Assembly (NCBI RefSeq): GCF_001904745.1 | Contig: NZ_MRCD01000070.1 | Location: 1 to 46,526 of the forward strand | Length of the DNA stretch: 46,526 nt | DNA from: Calothrix sp. HK-06 | GTDB lineage: Bacteria > Cyanobacteriota > Cyanobacteriia > Cyanobacteriales > Nostocaceae | Direction: 5' to 3' | Shown here: positions 1 to 9,813 of the stretch, in pieces | Position numbering within the stretch: the stretch's first letter is position 1 | Layout of the letters: the number at the start of each line of letters is the position of its first letter | Made by a program: the position numbers and the translations under genes | The notes under the pieces: generated by a model | What the model saw: the letters and a program-made list of their open reading frames with translations, nothing else | Database searches by the model: none | Told to the model about the DNA's origin: nothing

Positions 1-14
1 TGAGATGCACTGCC

Positions 15-416
15 TTAATTTTTATTATACCTCATTTGGCTGGGAAACGCTATATTGATATAATGATTCATAAGTTGCCATTGCAAAATTTCTGAACTAT
101 CAGTGTCATGGGCTTCCAAAATAATTAATTTAGCTATATAAGATGAATTTTCCCAAACTGAACCAACTTCTTTAGTTTGTGTTTTTAATAATTCTGCTTT
201 GCAATTATCATATATTTCCCAAATTATCTTCCAGTGATGATTGTTTAAACTTTTAGTCGAGAAATATTTATATTGCCCCACTTGAAGATTTAAGTTATCA
301 ATAATATTTTTAATCCATTTGTCAAATTCGACGTTATCTCTTATAGGTTCTTGCATAAAATAAACATTCAAAGCTAAAAAACTACAGTACATTAAGTATA
401 TTAATTTATACATCAT
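15..416 (-). CDS. Hypothetical protein, 133 aa
   Basis: I do not recognise this protein. It is complete in the window and ends at 15-17. The first 20 residues are hydrophobic (MMYKLIYLMYCSFLALNVYF), which could be a short membrane or signal segment, but an internal Met at 354-356 (start of MQEPIRDNVEFDKW) would give a soluble protein of 113 residues. The rest is mixed charged and aromatic with many Trp and Tyr residues and no motif I can name. No clear Shine-Dalgarno sequence supports either start. It stands alone, followed upstream by a long stretch without genes, so context gives no hint of function. Confidence 0.5.
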   Translation of the reverse strand: MMYKLIYLMYCSFLALNVYFMQEPIRDNVEFDKWIKNIIDNLNLQVGQYKYFSTKSLNNHHWKIIWEIYDNCKAELLKTQTKEVGSVWENSSYIAKLIILEAHDTDSSEILQWQLMNHYINIAFPSQMRYNKN

Positions 417-1301
417 TAATCAAGTAATTAAGAATACAAATTTTTATTATTTAAAAAAATAATTAATTTTAGTGTGTGGTTTACATTAATTTGTAATTAG
501 TTAAATAATTAGAACTGCACAAGTGTCTAAAGAATGATTATCTTTAAATCATTTGGAATATTTAGAAAAGTATAAACACATCCGGTAACTTTATTTCATC
601 CAGAAGCAAATCTAATCAACTCAGGTGCCGCGCACAGTTTTATTCCGTATACAAATGTTCTAAAGCGGGTAGGCGCCTTGGGGTGCGGAATGTGGGGTAA
701 CAAGTTAATAAAAATAATTAAATGAGTTTTTACGTATATATCCGCTAATAGTCTTTGCAACATCAGGCGCCGCAATGTTACCTCCAGATGATTAAATCAT
801 TTTATAGCTCTGCGCCAACACCTCTACCGATACCTTAGAAATCAACCACTTAGTCCTTGTACAAACAATATTGAATACAATACCAAATCTTGGAGAGAAT
901 ACCTTGCACCGATCTCAAAAGCTCAACTTCAGGATATGCACCAAAATGTGAACCGTGGTTCACATTTACATTTCTTAAACTTATTTTGTGACAGTACGGT
1001 GATATTTTATCTTTATCCGGCGCCTTAACTATAATTCTGATCCCAGAACAGGTACCTCTCGGAACAAGTTGGGTTTATTGGGGTTAGAAAATTTGGGCAT
1101 GTTAACATTAAGCAAATCAATCAATGTAATAAACGTAGGGTGCGTGATGCAATGAATAAACTTGAACGTAATTATAAGACTTGTAGCGTCACACACCAAC
1201 TTTTAATCGTGACTTCCAGTTCGCGAGTGAGTTTTCCCCTTTCCCTTGATAGCGGCGCCTTAAATACAGGTATATTTAAGCAGACGAGTTAATGTATAGC
1301 A
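417..1301. other. Long intergenic stretch, 885 bp
   Basis: No convincing gene is seen on either strand. The stretch holds four GGCGCC palindromes (near 673, 769, 1018 and 1254), a perfect inverted repeat at 944-967, and pieces of the GTAGGGTGCGTGA-type short repeat near 1136 that recurs near 9590. Promoter elements for ispE must lie at its right end, but I cannot place them. Confidence 0.6.
944..967. repeat. Perfect inverted repeat, 11-bp arms
   Basis: The arms AAATGTGAACC and GGTTCACATTT are exact reverse complements separated by only GT. Such a near-continuous 24-bp dyad with a two-base centre could be an operator for a dimeric regulator or a small cruciform. It has no T-run, so a terminator is less likely. 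Confidence 0.6.
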
Positions 1302-2252
1302 ATGCAAGGTTATAGTTTAGTAGCTCCTGCCAAAATAAATTTATATTTGGAAATCATCGGCGCCCGTGATGATGGGTATCATGAGTTAGCAATGGTGATG
1401 CAAAGTATTGACTTAGCTGACCAAATTGATATCACAGCAAATGGTAGCGAGAATATTCGTGTACAGTGTGATAACTTGGAAGTGCCTCTCGATCAAACTA
1501 ATCTTGCTTACCGTGCAGCGGAGTTAATGAGCAAAGAGTTTCCCGAACAGTTTGCCAAGTTTAGAGGAGTTGATATAAAAATTCACAAGCGTATACCTGT
1601 AGCTGCTGGGTTAGCTGGTGGTTCCACAAATGCAGCAGCGGTATTGGTTGGAATAGATTTATTATGGAAGTTAGGACTAACTAAAGTCGAGATTGAAGAA
1701 TTAGGCGCCACTTTAGGGTCAGATATTCCCTTTTGTGTGAGTGGTGGAACTGCGATAGCAACAGGACGAGGAGAAAAGCTTTCGCAAATTTTAGGTTTAG
1801 ACAATATATATATAGTATTAGGCAAGCACCGTAGTCTGAGCGTTTCTACTCCTTGGGCATATAAAACTTATCGTGCCACATACGGTGATACATATCCCCA
1901 AGATAACCAAAGTTTAACAGCACGCGCTTCTTCTGTACACTCGGCGCCGATGATAAAAGCTATAGTTCACAAAGATGCTAAAGAAATATCACAGCAATTA
2001 CACAACGACCTAGAAAAAGTTGTCTTGCCAGAGTATGCCAAAGTATTAGAGTTACGCGAAGTTTTCGCTTCATCTGGTGCATTAGGAACAATGATGTCTG
2101 GTTCTGGACCCAGCGTCTTTGCAATTTGCGAATCCTTGGAACATGCAGAAAATGTTAAACTACAAGTCCGCTCATCAATACCCGACGAAGATTTAGAATT
2201 GTTTACAACACGAACAATTTCCCAAGGTATTCATTTAAAGTCATCTATATAG
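1302..2252 (+). CDS. ispE: 4-diphosphocytidyl-2-C-methyl-D-erythritol kinase
   Basis: IspE phosphorylates the 2-hydroxyl of CDP-methylerythritol with ATP in the cytosolic MEP pathway, which makes isoprenoid precursors for carotenoids, phytol and quinones. The 316-residue length is normal. The GHMP kinase signatures are intact: APAKINLYLEI at 8-18 with the catalytic Lys11, the ATP-binding glycine loop VAAGLAGGSTNAAA at 100-113, GSDIPFC with Asp141, and a C-terminal MMSGSGPSVFA motif. In cyanobacteria ispE commonly precedes a DUF3082 gene, as it does here. The start ATG lies in a 15-base sequence that is repeated before the next gene. No strong Shine-Dalgarno is visible. The upstream rsmA seen in relatives is absent from this window. 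Confidence 0.96.
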   Translation: MQGYSLVAPAKINLYLEIIGARDDGYHELAMVMQSIDLADQIDITANGSENIRVQCDNLEVPLDQTNLAYRAAELMSKEFPEQFAKFRGVDIKIHKRIPVAAGLAGGSTNAAAVLVGIDLLWKLGLTKVEIEELGATLGSDIPFCVSGGTAIATGRGEKLSQILGLDNIYIVLGKHRSLSVSTPWAYKTYRATYGDTYPQDNQSLTARASSVHSAPMIKAIVHKDAKEISQQLHNDLEKVVLPEYAKVLELREVFASSGALGTMMSGSGPSVFAICESLEHAENVKLQVRSSIPDEDLELFTTRTISQGIHLKSSI

Positions 2253-2294
2253 ATAACAAAACTTACATATCCATATATCTATGGTTATATAGCC

Positions 2295-2318
2295 ATAGCA
2301 ATGCAAGGTGACATATGA
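2295..2318 (+). promoter_or_regulatory. Repeated start-site sequence with mini-ORF
   Basis: The 15 bases ATAGCAATGCAAGGT at 2295-2309 are identical to 1296-1310, which span the ispE start codon. Here they open a five-codon frame (MQGDI) at 2301-2318 whose TGA overlaps the ATG of the DUF3082 gene at 2315 (ATGA). The AAGG could serve as a ribosome binding site for the 2315 start. A coupling leader peptide is possible. The alternative is a chance duplication of the ispE start. Confidence 0.4.
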
Positions 2319-2641
2319 GTGAAAAAAAGATAGCCAAAGAACCAGAAACACCAGTTAAGGAAACTATAACACCATTAAAGTGTACAATAGGTGCCTTCTT
2401 AGCTGGTGCAATGTCATACGGTTCATATAACCTAACAAGTGCAATAGCAACAACCTTTGCCAACAAACCCATACACACAACCAACCAAATAGTAGCAAAC
2501 ATCTCCTCAGTAGTGCGCTCCCTAGTAGTAGGAGTAGTATCACTAGGAATATGGGTCTTTGGAATAGTCGCAATAGGTCTACTAGCACTAGGAATACAGC
2601 TACTAGTACAAAACTCCAAAAAACAATCCCCAAACACCTAA
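2315..2641 (+). CDS. DUF3082 family membrane protein
   Basis: A 108-residue protein of the cyanobacterial DUF3082 family, whose function is unknown. The charged N-terminus (MSEKKIAKEPETPVKET) is followed by two hydrophobic segments, about residues 24-48 (IGAFLAGAMSYGSYNL...) and 65-98 (rich in Val, Gly, Ile and Leu), so it is probably an integral membrane protein with two passes. It follows ispE by 62 bases on the same strand and is probably cotranscribed. This ispE-DUF3082 order is common in cyanobacteria. A hairpin right after the stop marks the likely end of the transcript. Confidence 0.8.
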   Translation: MSEKKIAKEPETPVKETITPLKCTIGAFLAGAMSYGSYNLTSAIATTFANKPIHTTNQIVANISSVVRSLVVGVVSLGIWVFGIVAIGLLALGIQLLVQNSKKQSPNT

Positions 2642-2645
2642 CCTC

Positions 2646-2690
2646 AGAAACCGGGTTTCTCTTTAACAAAACTCAATATTCCCGGTTTCT
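2646..2690 (+). terminator. Hairpin after DUF3082 gene
   Basis: Perfect 10-bp arms AGAAACCGGG and CCCGGTTTCT begin five bases after the DUF3082 stop codon. The sequence belongs to the AGAAACCGGGTTTCT-like short repeats found in cyanobacteria, also seen at 29598. No T-run follows, so it may act as an RNA-stabilising 3' end rather than a classical terminator. Confidence 0.5.
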
Positions 2691-2742
2691 CAACATTAAT
2701 GTAAAGGTGCCATAGGAATGAGACTTTACCACAGAAACGTAG

Positions 2743-2771
2743 GTAGAGACGCGATTGAATCGCGCCTCTAC
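2743..2771. repeat. Short palindromic cyanobacterial repeat
   Basis: GTAGAGACGCGATT and AATCGCGCCTCTAC form 14-bp arms with one mismatch around a single central base. It is a family member of the GTAGAGACG repeat seen as a perfect palindrome at 24167-24194. Confidence 0.65.
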
Positions 2772-2801
2772 TCTATAAATTTTAGGTAGAGTCGATGGGA
2801 G

Positions 2802-2941
2802 GTAGTCGGGTAAGGTTTGAGAGTTACCTTTCTCCCCTCCCCGCGTGAACCGTGCATGAGACTTTCGCACTCACACGGCTCAAGCCTTACTTCAAGCCTC
2901 GTTTCAACTTGGATTTTGAGTGTACTTGCACGACTAAGATA
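2802..2941 (-). mobile_element. Group II intron relic (domains V-VI, IEP tail)
   Basis: Read on the minus strand, 2881-2847 matches group II intron domain V: GAGCCGTGTGAG, a GAAA tetraloop, then CTCAT, a two-base bulge and GCACGGTTC, with the AGC catalytic triad and both helices able to pair. It continues into a domain VI-like GC-rich stem (GGGGAGG paired with CCTTACCC, leaving a bulged A as a candidate branch point) and ends near CCCGACTAC at about 2802. Upstream, a frame ending in SKSKLKRGLK stops at 2887-2889 just before domain V, as expected for the tail of an intron-encoded protein. Domains I-IV and the reverse transcriptase are missing, so it is a dead 3' fragment. Confidence 0.75.
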
Positions 2942-3047
2942 CCTTCCATCTAGTTGGTACTTATATATAAATAGGATTTATTTTTATTAAGCTTTAAAAT
3001 ATACATCAGCATTGCTTTAGTACTCAAGAACTTGTGACAATAACACA

Positions 3048-3949
3048 AGATTTGATGTAGATATTTCAACTTTCTCCAAAGCTAGTTCTCATAGAAGCCA
3101 AAAGCCATTTCAATAAATTTATCAAGAACTAAATCGATTAGTGCAAAACAAGAGTTCTAATAAATTGCATGAGAAATACGCTATTTGTCCAATTGATTCA
3201 ACAGTTATTACTTTAACAAGTAAATTGTTATGGATACTAGGGCATCACCAAGTTAAACTTTTTAGTTCTCTCAATATAGCAACAGGTAGTCCCGAAGATA
3301 ACTTTATCAATTTTGGACATGATGATGATTATAAATTTGGCTCACAAATGATGTCTAATTTACCTCCAGATGCAGTTGGAGTAATGGATAGGGGAGGCAG
3401 TGCGTTGGGCGGGTTTCGCGACTTGAAGCAACTACCGTGGTTTGCTGGATTGAAATTTATTCAAGAGCTAGTACAAGAAAATAAATATTTTGTTTTGCGA
3501 ATAAAGAATAATTGGAAGCTAGAATATCAAGAGTTAAGTAACCTAATTAAAGTTGGTACATTCGATGATGCCCAAGCCTATAGAGTAGTTAATTTTTGTG
3601 ATGAGCGAAACGAAAACTGAGTTTCGACTAGTCACTAATTTACCTGCGGATGGCGATGCGGCTGGAGCGTGATGATGAAGTTAGAGATATTTATCGATTG
3701 CGTTGGGGAGTTGAATTATTATGGAAGTTTTTAAAGATGCACTTAAAGCTCGACAGATTGATTACTAAAAATGTTAATGGTATCACGATACAAATCTATG
3801 TAAGCTTGATAGCTTATCTGATTTTACAATTAATATCTATCCCTAAACAATGGGGGCATACGTTATTAGATAAATTCCGCTATTTACAGTCTTGTATGTG
3901 TCAAAAAACTAGCTATGTTCATTGGTTCGAGGAGATAATGCTATGTTGA
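3048..3949 (+). pseudogene. Broken IS4-type transposase
   Basis: Three reading frames together give one transposase. The first shows CPIDSTVITLTSKLLW (catalytic Asp region), FSSLNIATGSPEDN and AVGVMDRGG. The second covers TEFRLVTNLPA around 3615-3650. The third carries the C-terminal YRLRWGVELLWKFLKMHLKL signature with the catalytic Glu. Net +1 shifts lie near 3600-3620 and again near 3645. Upstream, an in-frame TAA at 3114-3116 interrupts DVDISTFSKASSHRS, and the N-terminus is lost. A 45-base in-frame insertion splits the DRG-FAGL motif. The element is certainly inactive. Terminal repeats were not found. Confidence 0.85.
3396..3440 (+). repeat. In-frame repeat insertion in transposase
   Basis: Forty-five bases (15 codons, GSALGGFRDLKQLPW) sit between DRG and FAGL of the transposase, which are adjacent in relatives I remember. 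The sequence GGCAGTGCGTTGGGCGGG... matches the type of repeat seen within the other transposase at 45064-45123 (CAGCGCGTTGCGGGGG on the minus strand). It keeps the frame open. Confidence 0.6.
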
Positions 3950-4323
3950 GTAATTTCAGCTTTCCAGAATTACTTTAACTTGCAATGTAAAGTTTTGTAT
4001 CAGTATTCAACATTTCTGGCTATTGCCATAGATAATTTTGGTTTAAAGCTTTACTTTATACTATACACGTAAATATTTTTACGTAAATATAGTGCTTTTA
4101 ATTTTGTCTTTAGCTTATAGCATATAACTTCATCAACAGCTTTATGTGACATTTCGATACCTACTAAGACAAAAGGCTAAGTACGAATTCCCTTATCAAT
4201 TTGAAATCTTTATTGAAATGATATAATTACCTTGAAAACTGCTATAATAGATAAAAAATAAATTTTAAACCCTGCGTCTTCGATTACTTCTCTTTAACTT
4301 AGAAAAAAAATTGGATATCAAAT
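3950..4323. other. Intergenic stretch, 374 bp, no gene seen
   Basis: AT-rich sequence between the transposase relic and the histidine kinase. I see no gene, no strong hairpin and no GGCGCC. The kinase promoter should lie at its right end but cannot be placed with confidence. Confidence 0.5.
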
Positions 4324-7300
4324 ATGTCAGCTCATCGAACTGTCCTGGTAATTGAAGATTCAGACGAAAGTCATAAAAAATATAGACAACAGTTACAGGA
4401 GGATGAGAGCGTAGCATACAAAATTTTGGCGGAGCAATATAACACCCAAATTGTAGGATTGTTCAAATCACAGCAAATTGACGGCATCCTTTTAGAAATT
4501 GATTTTTCCCATTATTCTGATAGTATCAAGTTTCTTGGTCAATTAAAAGAGCAAATAGGTGATTGCTGCCCGCCAATCGTTGTGATTGGGAGTAAAGACA
4601 CAAAAGTTGCAGTACAGGCTCTCAAGAATGGAGCAGTAGATTATCTGGTTAGAGATGAGATAACCCCCGACGATTTGTGCCTAGCAATGCGGAGTGCGAT
4701 CGAAAATGCCGAGCTACAGCGGAAACTGCGGTGCAGTCAAGAGCTGTTTCAAACATCAGTTGAGAACATGCTGGACTGTTTCGGCATCTTTTCGGCTATG
4801 CGAGATAAGTCGGGACAGATTTTAGATTTTCGCATCGATTACCTCAATACAGCAGCGTGCAAAAACAACCAGATGCCTAAAGAGATGCAGGTTGGTCAAG
4901 GACTGTGTGAGGTTTTTCCTGCCCATCGTGAATCAGGGTTATTTGATGAGTATTGTCAATTGGTTGAAACAGGAGAGCCTTTAATCAAAGACTCGCTAAT
5001 CTACGATGACACTTTTGGTGATCATCGGCTGATTAGGGTGTTTGATATTCGCTCGACCAAGCTTAATGATGGCTTTGTTGCCTCCTGGCGCGATGTTACC
5101 GATCATAGGCAAATGGAACTGGAACTGAGCAAGACCGTTGCTGCTCTCAAAACCAGTCAAAAACGGCATCGTGATTTAGCAGAGGCGATGCCCCAGATTG
5201 TTTGGACAGCCGATGCAACAGGGGCAGTCAATTACTTGAATCAACGCTGGTATGAATACACAGGTTTGAGCGAAGTTGAATCGATGGGTTTGGCTGGGGT
5301 TAGTATGGTTCACCCCGATGAGCGCGATCGTACCCTAGCCCAATGGAGTCAGTCAATCACCAACGGTGAAGCCTTTGAGATTGAATACCGAATTCAGAGC
5401 CGAGATAGCGATTACCGCTGGTTTATCAGTCGAGCCATCCCAACGCGAGATAGTCAGGGAAAAGTTACAAGCTGGGTAGGCACAATTACCGATATTGATA
5501 ATCAGAAGCGGTTAGAAGCAAAACTGCTTAATGAAATTGTTAGCCACCAGGACACCGAGCAAGAACTGCGTCGAGGCAAGGAGCGTTTGAGACTTGCCCA
5601 ACTTGCAGCCGATGCGGGTCACTGGGAATGGGAAATAGAAACAAACAGGGTGTTTTGGTCAACCGAATATTACAAGCTTTACGGACTTGACCCTGCCATA
5701 CCATCATCTTATGAGAACTGGTTGGCTAGCATTTTAGAAATAGATCGAGAACGGGTGGATCGGGAAGTTCGTGCTACTCTTGCAAGTAAACACAGTGAAG
5801 TATGTGTTGAGTATCGCATTCGTCACCCAATTCGAGGCGTGCGGTGGTTGGTAGCAAAAGGGCAAACTCGATTTAATGCTGTCGGGCAGCCGGAGGGAAT
5901 GAATGGTTTTACCTTTGATATCACCGATCGCAAGCAAACCGAAATAGAGTTACGACAAAACCAGGAGCGACTTGACCTCGCAATGAAAGCCGCTAATATG
6001 GGAAGTTGGGATTGGGACATTCAAACTGGTAAGGTTAACTGGTCTACAAACCTGGAACATTTATTTGGTATGGTGCCTGGTAGCTTTGATAGACGGTATG
6101 AAAGTGTCAAGGCAATGATTCATCCGGACGATTTGGCTTGGGTAGAGCAAGCCATGCACCGCGCCATTTATGAACAAAAAGAATATAATATTGAGTTCCG
6201 CTTTATTAAAGCAGATGGAACAATGCGTTGGGCATTGGGTCTAGGACAAGTTTTTTATGATGCAATGGGCAACCCAGTTAAGATGACTGGTGTTGATATG
6301 GATATTTCGGAGCGCAAACAGGTAGAAGCGGCTCTACGAGCCAGTGAAGAACGATTCCGCGATATGGCAGACAATGCGCCAGTGATGATTTGGGTAACAG
6401 ATCCTACAGGCTACTGCACCTATCTCAACCAGGGCTGGTATGACTTTACAGGTCAAACCGAGGAAACAGGTCTGGGGTTTGGCTGGCTCAATGCTGTATA
6501 TCCCGAAGACAGCGAATTTACCAAAAACATTTTTTTAAGGGCAACTGAATGCCGTGAAGCTTTTCGGTTGGAATATCGGTTGCGTCGCCAGGACGGTGTA
6601 TATTGTTGGGCAATAGATGCAGCAAGTCCCTGGTTCGGGGAAGATGGGGAAATCAAAGGATACATCGGCTCTGTAATTGACATTAGCGATCGCAAACAAG
6701 CAGAAGCAGCGCTTGCCGCCAACGAAGCGCGACTGCGAGGATTTGTAGATGCTAATGTGGTTGGCATTCTCTACGGCGATATTTACGGAAACATTTATAA
6801 AGCTAATGATAAGCTATTACGAATTATTGGCTACACGCGAGAAGACGTGCAAGCAGGTAGTCTCCGCTGGATTGATATTACGCCACCAGAGTACTTAGCA
6901 CTTGACGAACAAAGAATTGCAGAGGCACGGGTAAACGGCGCCTGTACCCCTTACGAAAAAGAATACATTCGCAAAGATGGTAGCCGAGTTCCGGTTCTCA
7001 TTGGTTATAGTCTGGTTGGCGAGACAAGAGAAGACACAGTAGTGTTCGTTCTCGATTTGAGTGATTACAAACAAGCAGAAGAAGCATTGCGCCAGAGTGA
7101 AGATCGCCTCCGCATGGCGATCGAATCTGCCCAGTTAGGAACCTGGGACTGGAACCTGATCACAAATGAACTGGCTTGGGATGCAGGTTGCAAAGCCATG
7201 TTTGGTTTACCACCTGAAGCCAAAACCAGCATTGAGGTATTTTTTGAAGGGCTGCATCCCGACGATCATGAGCGTTTAAAACAGGTATTACAATGCACCA

Positions 7301-9528
7301 TGAACCCAGCCAATGGTGGCGCCTATGACGTAGAATATCGCACAATCGGCATTCAGGACGGTATAGAACGCTGGATTGCGGCAAAAGGGCAAGCCTATTT
7401 TGATGTAGCTGGAAATCCGCTCCGCTTCGTTGGCACTGTTATGAACATTACTGATCGAAAACAGGCAGAGGAAGCGCGACGCGAGAGTGAAAACCGATTC
7501 CGCATCCTTGCCAGTCATGCCCCTGTAGGCATCTTTATGACCGATTTGGAAGGAAATTGCCTCTATGTCAATGAGCGCTGGTGCAAGATGGCAGGCATGT
7601 CAACAGAGGAAGCTCAAGGCACCGGATGGGTGTCTGCTTTGCACCCTGACGATCGAGAGCGCATTGCGGATTTTTGGTATCGAGCAACTCAAGATAAGCA
7701 AGTTTTTGCGGCTGAATACCGCTTTCAAACACCGCAAGGCAAGGTTACTTGGATACAAGGGAGTGCAACAGCCTTACAGCGCGAAACTGGCGAAGTTGCT
7801 GGCTACATCGGTACCTTAACAGACATTACGGAGCGGAAACAAGCCGAAGCAGCACTGCAAGAGCGCAGTGACCATATTCAACTGCTGTATGAAACCAGTC
7901 GCGATTTGCTCTCAGAGACTCAACCGCTTAACCTGGTTGAAACTGTATTTAATAAACTCAAGGATCTGATGGGGTTGGATATTTACCTCAACTATGTTTT
8001 GGACGAACCGCAGCAAAAGTTACATCTAACCTTTTACGGGGGTATTCCGCAGGACGTTACTGAGCAGCTAGAATGGCTGGACATGGGGCAAACGATTTGT
8101 GGCACAGTTGCCCAACAGCGACACCAAATTGTGCAGGCAGATATTCAGAACTCGAATGATCCGAAATTGCAACTGGCACGATCGCTAGGGGTTGCTGCAT
8201 GTGCTTGTCAACCCCTGATTGCTCAGGGCAAACTGTTTGGAACGTTAAGTTTTGGTAGCCTCAGTCGCACGCAATTTACAGCATCTGAGCAGTCTCTGTT
8301 TCAAGCCATTTGCGATCAGATTGCAATTGCTCTGGAACGTTCCGAGCTACTTACCTCGCTACAACAACAGACCGAGGAACTCGTGCGGGTAAATCGCATC
8401 AAAGATGAGTTTCTCGCAGTACTTTCCCACGAGTTGCGATCGCCCCTCAACCCCATTCTGGGCTGGACAAAATTATTGCAAATGCGTAAGGTTGACGAAA
8501 CCAAAATGGCTGAAGCTCTCGCTACTATCGAACGCAATGCTAAATTGCAGACACAATTGATTGATGACCTGCTGGATGTTGCCAAAATTCTACGCGGCAA
8601 ACTCAGCTTGAATATGACCTTTGTTAATTTGTCTTTTGTGATCGAAGCGGCGCTCGAAACAGTTAGAACAGCAGCAGTCGCTAAGTCCATCTCACTGCAT
8701 CCCGTATTACCCAATATTGGTCAAGTATCCGGAGATAGCGCTCGTCTTCAGCAGATTGTCTGGAACTTGTTGTCTAATGCGATCAAATTCACGCCTAGTG
8801 GTGGACAAGTAAACATTCGGCTCCAACAAGTCGGCAATCAGGCAGAAATTACAGTGAGTGACACAGGTAAAGGCATCAGCCGAGACTTTCTTCCTCACAT
8901 TTTTGAATCCTTCCGACAAGAAGATGCCTCGATTACTCGCAAGTACGGGGGATTAGGTTTGGGCTTGGCGATCGTCCGTCAGTTAGTTGAAGCTCATGGC
9001 GGCACCATCACAGCTGACAGTCCTGGTGAAGGGTTAGGCGCCACGTTTACGGTTCGATTGCCACTGTTGAATGTTGTACCGGAAATCGAGCAGAGAGATG
9101 AGTTGCCACAGAAAGAACTTAATCTTAAGGGAATTCGAGTCCTTGCCGTCGATGATGACCCCGATGCTCGTAACCTATTAGCAGCATTACTGACCCAATA
9201 TGGAGCAGAAGTTTTAACTGTTACCTCTGCCTCAGAGGTACTGGCAAATTTGGAATCTTTCCAACCGGATGTGTTAGTCAGTGATATTGGTATGCCCGAA
9301 GTCGATGGCTATGCCCTGATCAAACAAGTTCGTGCCTTATCCACCGACAAAGGAGGACAGCTTCCCGCAATTGCCTTAACTGCCTATGCCAGAGAAGGCG
9401 ATCGCGAGCGCTCTATAAGTAGTGGATATCAACAGCACGTAACAAAGCCACTTGAGCCAGAACGGTTAGTTGAAGTTATGGTCACACTTATACGTAGTAA
9501 ACTAAATCGTTCCACAAGCCAAAATTAA
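4324..9528 (+). CDS. Hybrid multi-PAS sensor histidine kinase
   Basis: A 1734-residue cytoplasmic signalling protein with no membrane segment. In order: a receiver-like domain (5-125), eight PAS/PAC modules (about 140-265, 282-400, 421-540, 549-670, 677-795, 803-920, 928-1050, 1058-1175, most ending in a DI(T/S)(D/E)RKQ-like linker), a GAF domain (1190-1345), HisKA with the phospho-His in [10 protein letters not shown] (His1369), HATPase with [17 protein letters not shown] and GGLGLGL (1468-1585), and a C-terminal receiver (1603-1725) with DDD at 1610 and phospho-acceptor Asp1654 in [11 protein letters not shown]. The N-terminal receiver has Glu58 where Asp is expected and Arg for the conserved Lys. 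Base composition is richer in GC than the neighbours, and HIP1-like GCGATCGC sites occur here. The ligand is unknown. Confidence 0.95.
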   Translation: MSAHRTVLVIEDSDESHKKYRQQLQEDESVAYKILAEQYNTQIVGLFKSQQIDGILLEIDFSHYSDSIKFLGQLKEQIGDCCPPIVVIGSKDTKVAVQALKNGAVDYLVRDEITPDDLCLAMRSAIENAELQRKLRCSQELFQTSVENMLDCFGIFSAMRDKSGQILDFRIDYLNTAACKNNQMPKEMQVGQGLCEVFPAHRESGLFDEYCQLVETGEPLIKDSLIYDDTFGDHRLIRVFDIRSTKLNDGFVASWRDVTDHRQMELELSKTVAALKTSQKRHRDLAEAMPQIVWTADATGAVNYLNQRWYEYTGLSEVESMGLAGVSMVHPDERDRTLAQWSQSITNGEAFEIEYRIQSRDSDYRWFISRAIPTRDSQGKVTSWVGTITDIDNQKRLEAKLLNEIVSHQDTEQELRRGKERLRLAQLAADAGHWEWEIETNRVFWSTEYYKLYGLDPAIPSSYENWLASILEIDRERVDREVRATLASKHSEVCVEYRIRHPIRGVRWLVAKGQTRFNAVGQPEGMNGFTFDITDRKQTEIELRQNQERLDLAMKAANMGSWDWDIQTGKVNWSTNLEHLFGMVPGSFDRRYESVKAMIHPDDLAWVEQAMHRAIYEQKEYNIEFRFIKADGTMRWALGLGQVFYDAMGNPVKMTGVDMDISERKQVEAALRASEERFRDMADNAPVMIWVTDPTGYCTYLNQGWYDFTGQTEETGLGFGWLNAVYPEDSEFTKNIFLRATECREAFRLEYRLRRQDGVYCWAIDAASPWFGEDGEIKGYIGSVIDISDRKQAEAALAANEARLRGFVDANVVGILYGDIYGNIYKANDKLLRIIGYTREDVQAGSLRWIDITPPEYLALDEQRIAEARVNGACTPYEKEYIRKDGSRVPVLIGYSLVGETREDTVVFVLDLSDYKQAEEALRQSEDRLRMAIESAQLGTWDWNLITNELAWDAGCKAMFGLPPEAKTSIEVFFEGLHPDDHERLKQVLQCTMNPANGGAYDVEYRTIGIQDGIERWIAAKGQAYFDVAGNPLRFVGTVMNITDRKQAEEARRESENRFRILASHAPVGIFMTDLEGNCLYVNERWCKMAGMSTEEAQGTGWVSALHPDDRERIADFWYRATQDKQVFAAEYRFQTPQGKVTWIQGSATALQRETGEVAGYIGTLTDITERKQAEAALQERSDHIQLLYETSRDLLSETQPLNLVETVFNKLKDLMGLDIYLNYVLDEPQQKLHLTFYGGIPQDVTEQLEWLDMGQTICGTVAQQRHQIVQADIQNSNDPKLQLARSLGVAACACQPLIAQGKLFGTLSFGSLSRTQFTASEQSLFQAICDQIAIALERSELLTSLQQQTEELVRVNRIKDEFLAVLSHELRSPLNPILGWTKLLQMRKVDETKMAEALATIERNAKLQTQLIDDLLDVAKILRGKLSLNMTFVNLSFVIEAALETVRTAAVAKSISLHPVLPNIGQVSGDSARLQQIVWNLLSNAIKFTPSGGQVNIRLQQVGNQAEITVSDTGKGISRDFLPHIFESFRQEDASITRKYGGLGLGLAIVRQLVEAHGGTITADSPGEGLGATFTVRLPLLNVVPEIEQRDELPQKELNLKGIRVLAVDDDPDARNLLAALLTQYGAEVLTVTSASEVLANLESFQPDVLVSDIGMPEVDGYALIKQVRALSTDKGGQLPAIALTAYAREGDRERSISSGYQQHVTKPLEPERLVEVMVTLIRSKLNRSTSQN

Positions 9529-9638
9529 TGGCATTATAATGCGTGACAGCAGTTAATTTACCTGTTTATGTTGTGGTTTGTAATGCCGTCACACACCCTA
9601 CGCACGAATGTTACTTACCTAAGCTAAAAAACTTGCTC

Positions 9639-9673
9639 GTAGGTTGGGTGAAACGCAGTAGAACTCAACCTAC
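9639..9673. repeat. GTAGGTTG inverted repeat
   Basis: GTAGGTTG and CAACCTAC pair across a 19-base loop in the 285-bp gap between the kinase and amt, which are convergent. It is one of several GTAGGTTGGGT repeats in the window (28408, 32040) and may form a bidirectional 3' hairpin. The flanks also carry CACACCCTACGCAC-type repeats. Confidence 0.5.
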
Positions 9674-9813
9674 AGTTCCTAAATAAGCGCCATTCCACCC
9701 TACGCACAATTTTTATTTCTATACAGATTATAGAGGCACTATATATACTGCACCCCTACAATCTATTATGAGAACAAATATCCTACTGTGCGTCTATCTC
9801 GTAGAGAAATCGC

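Noticed and set aside
2262-2300. Near-palindrome around CCATATATCTATGG after ispE
   Set aside because: Too many mismatches and low complexity; not a convincing terminator.
2673-2870. 65-aa open frame on the minus strand
   Set aside because: It runs across group II intron domains V and VI and a palindromic repeat, so it is not a gene.
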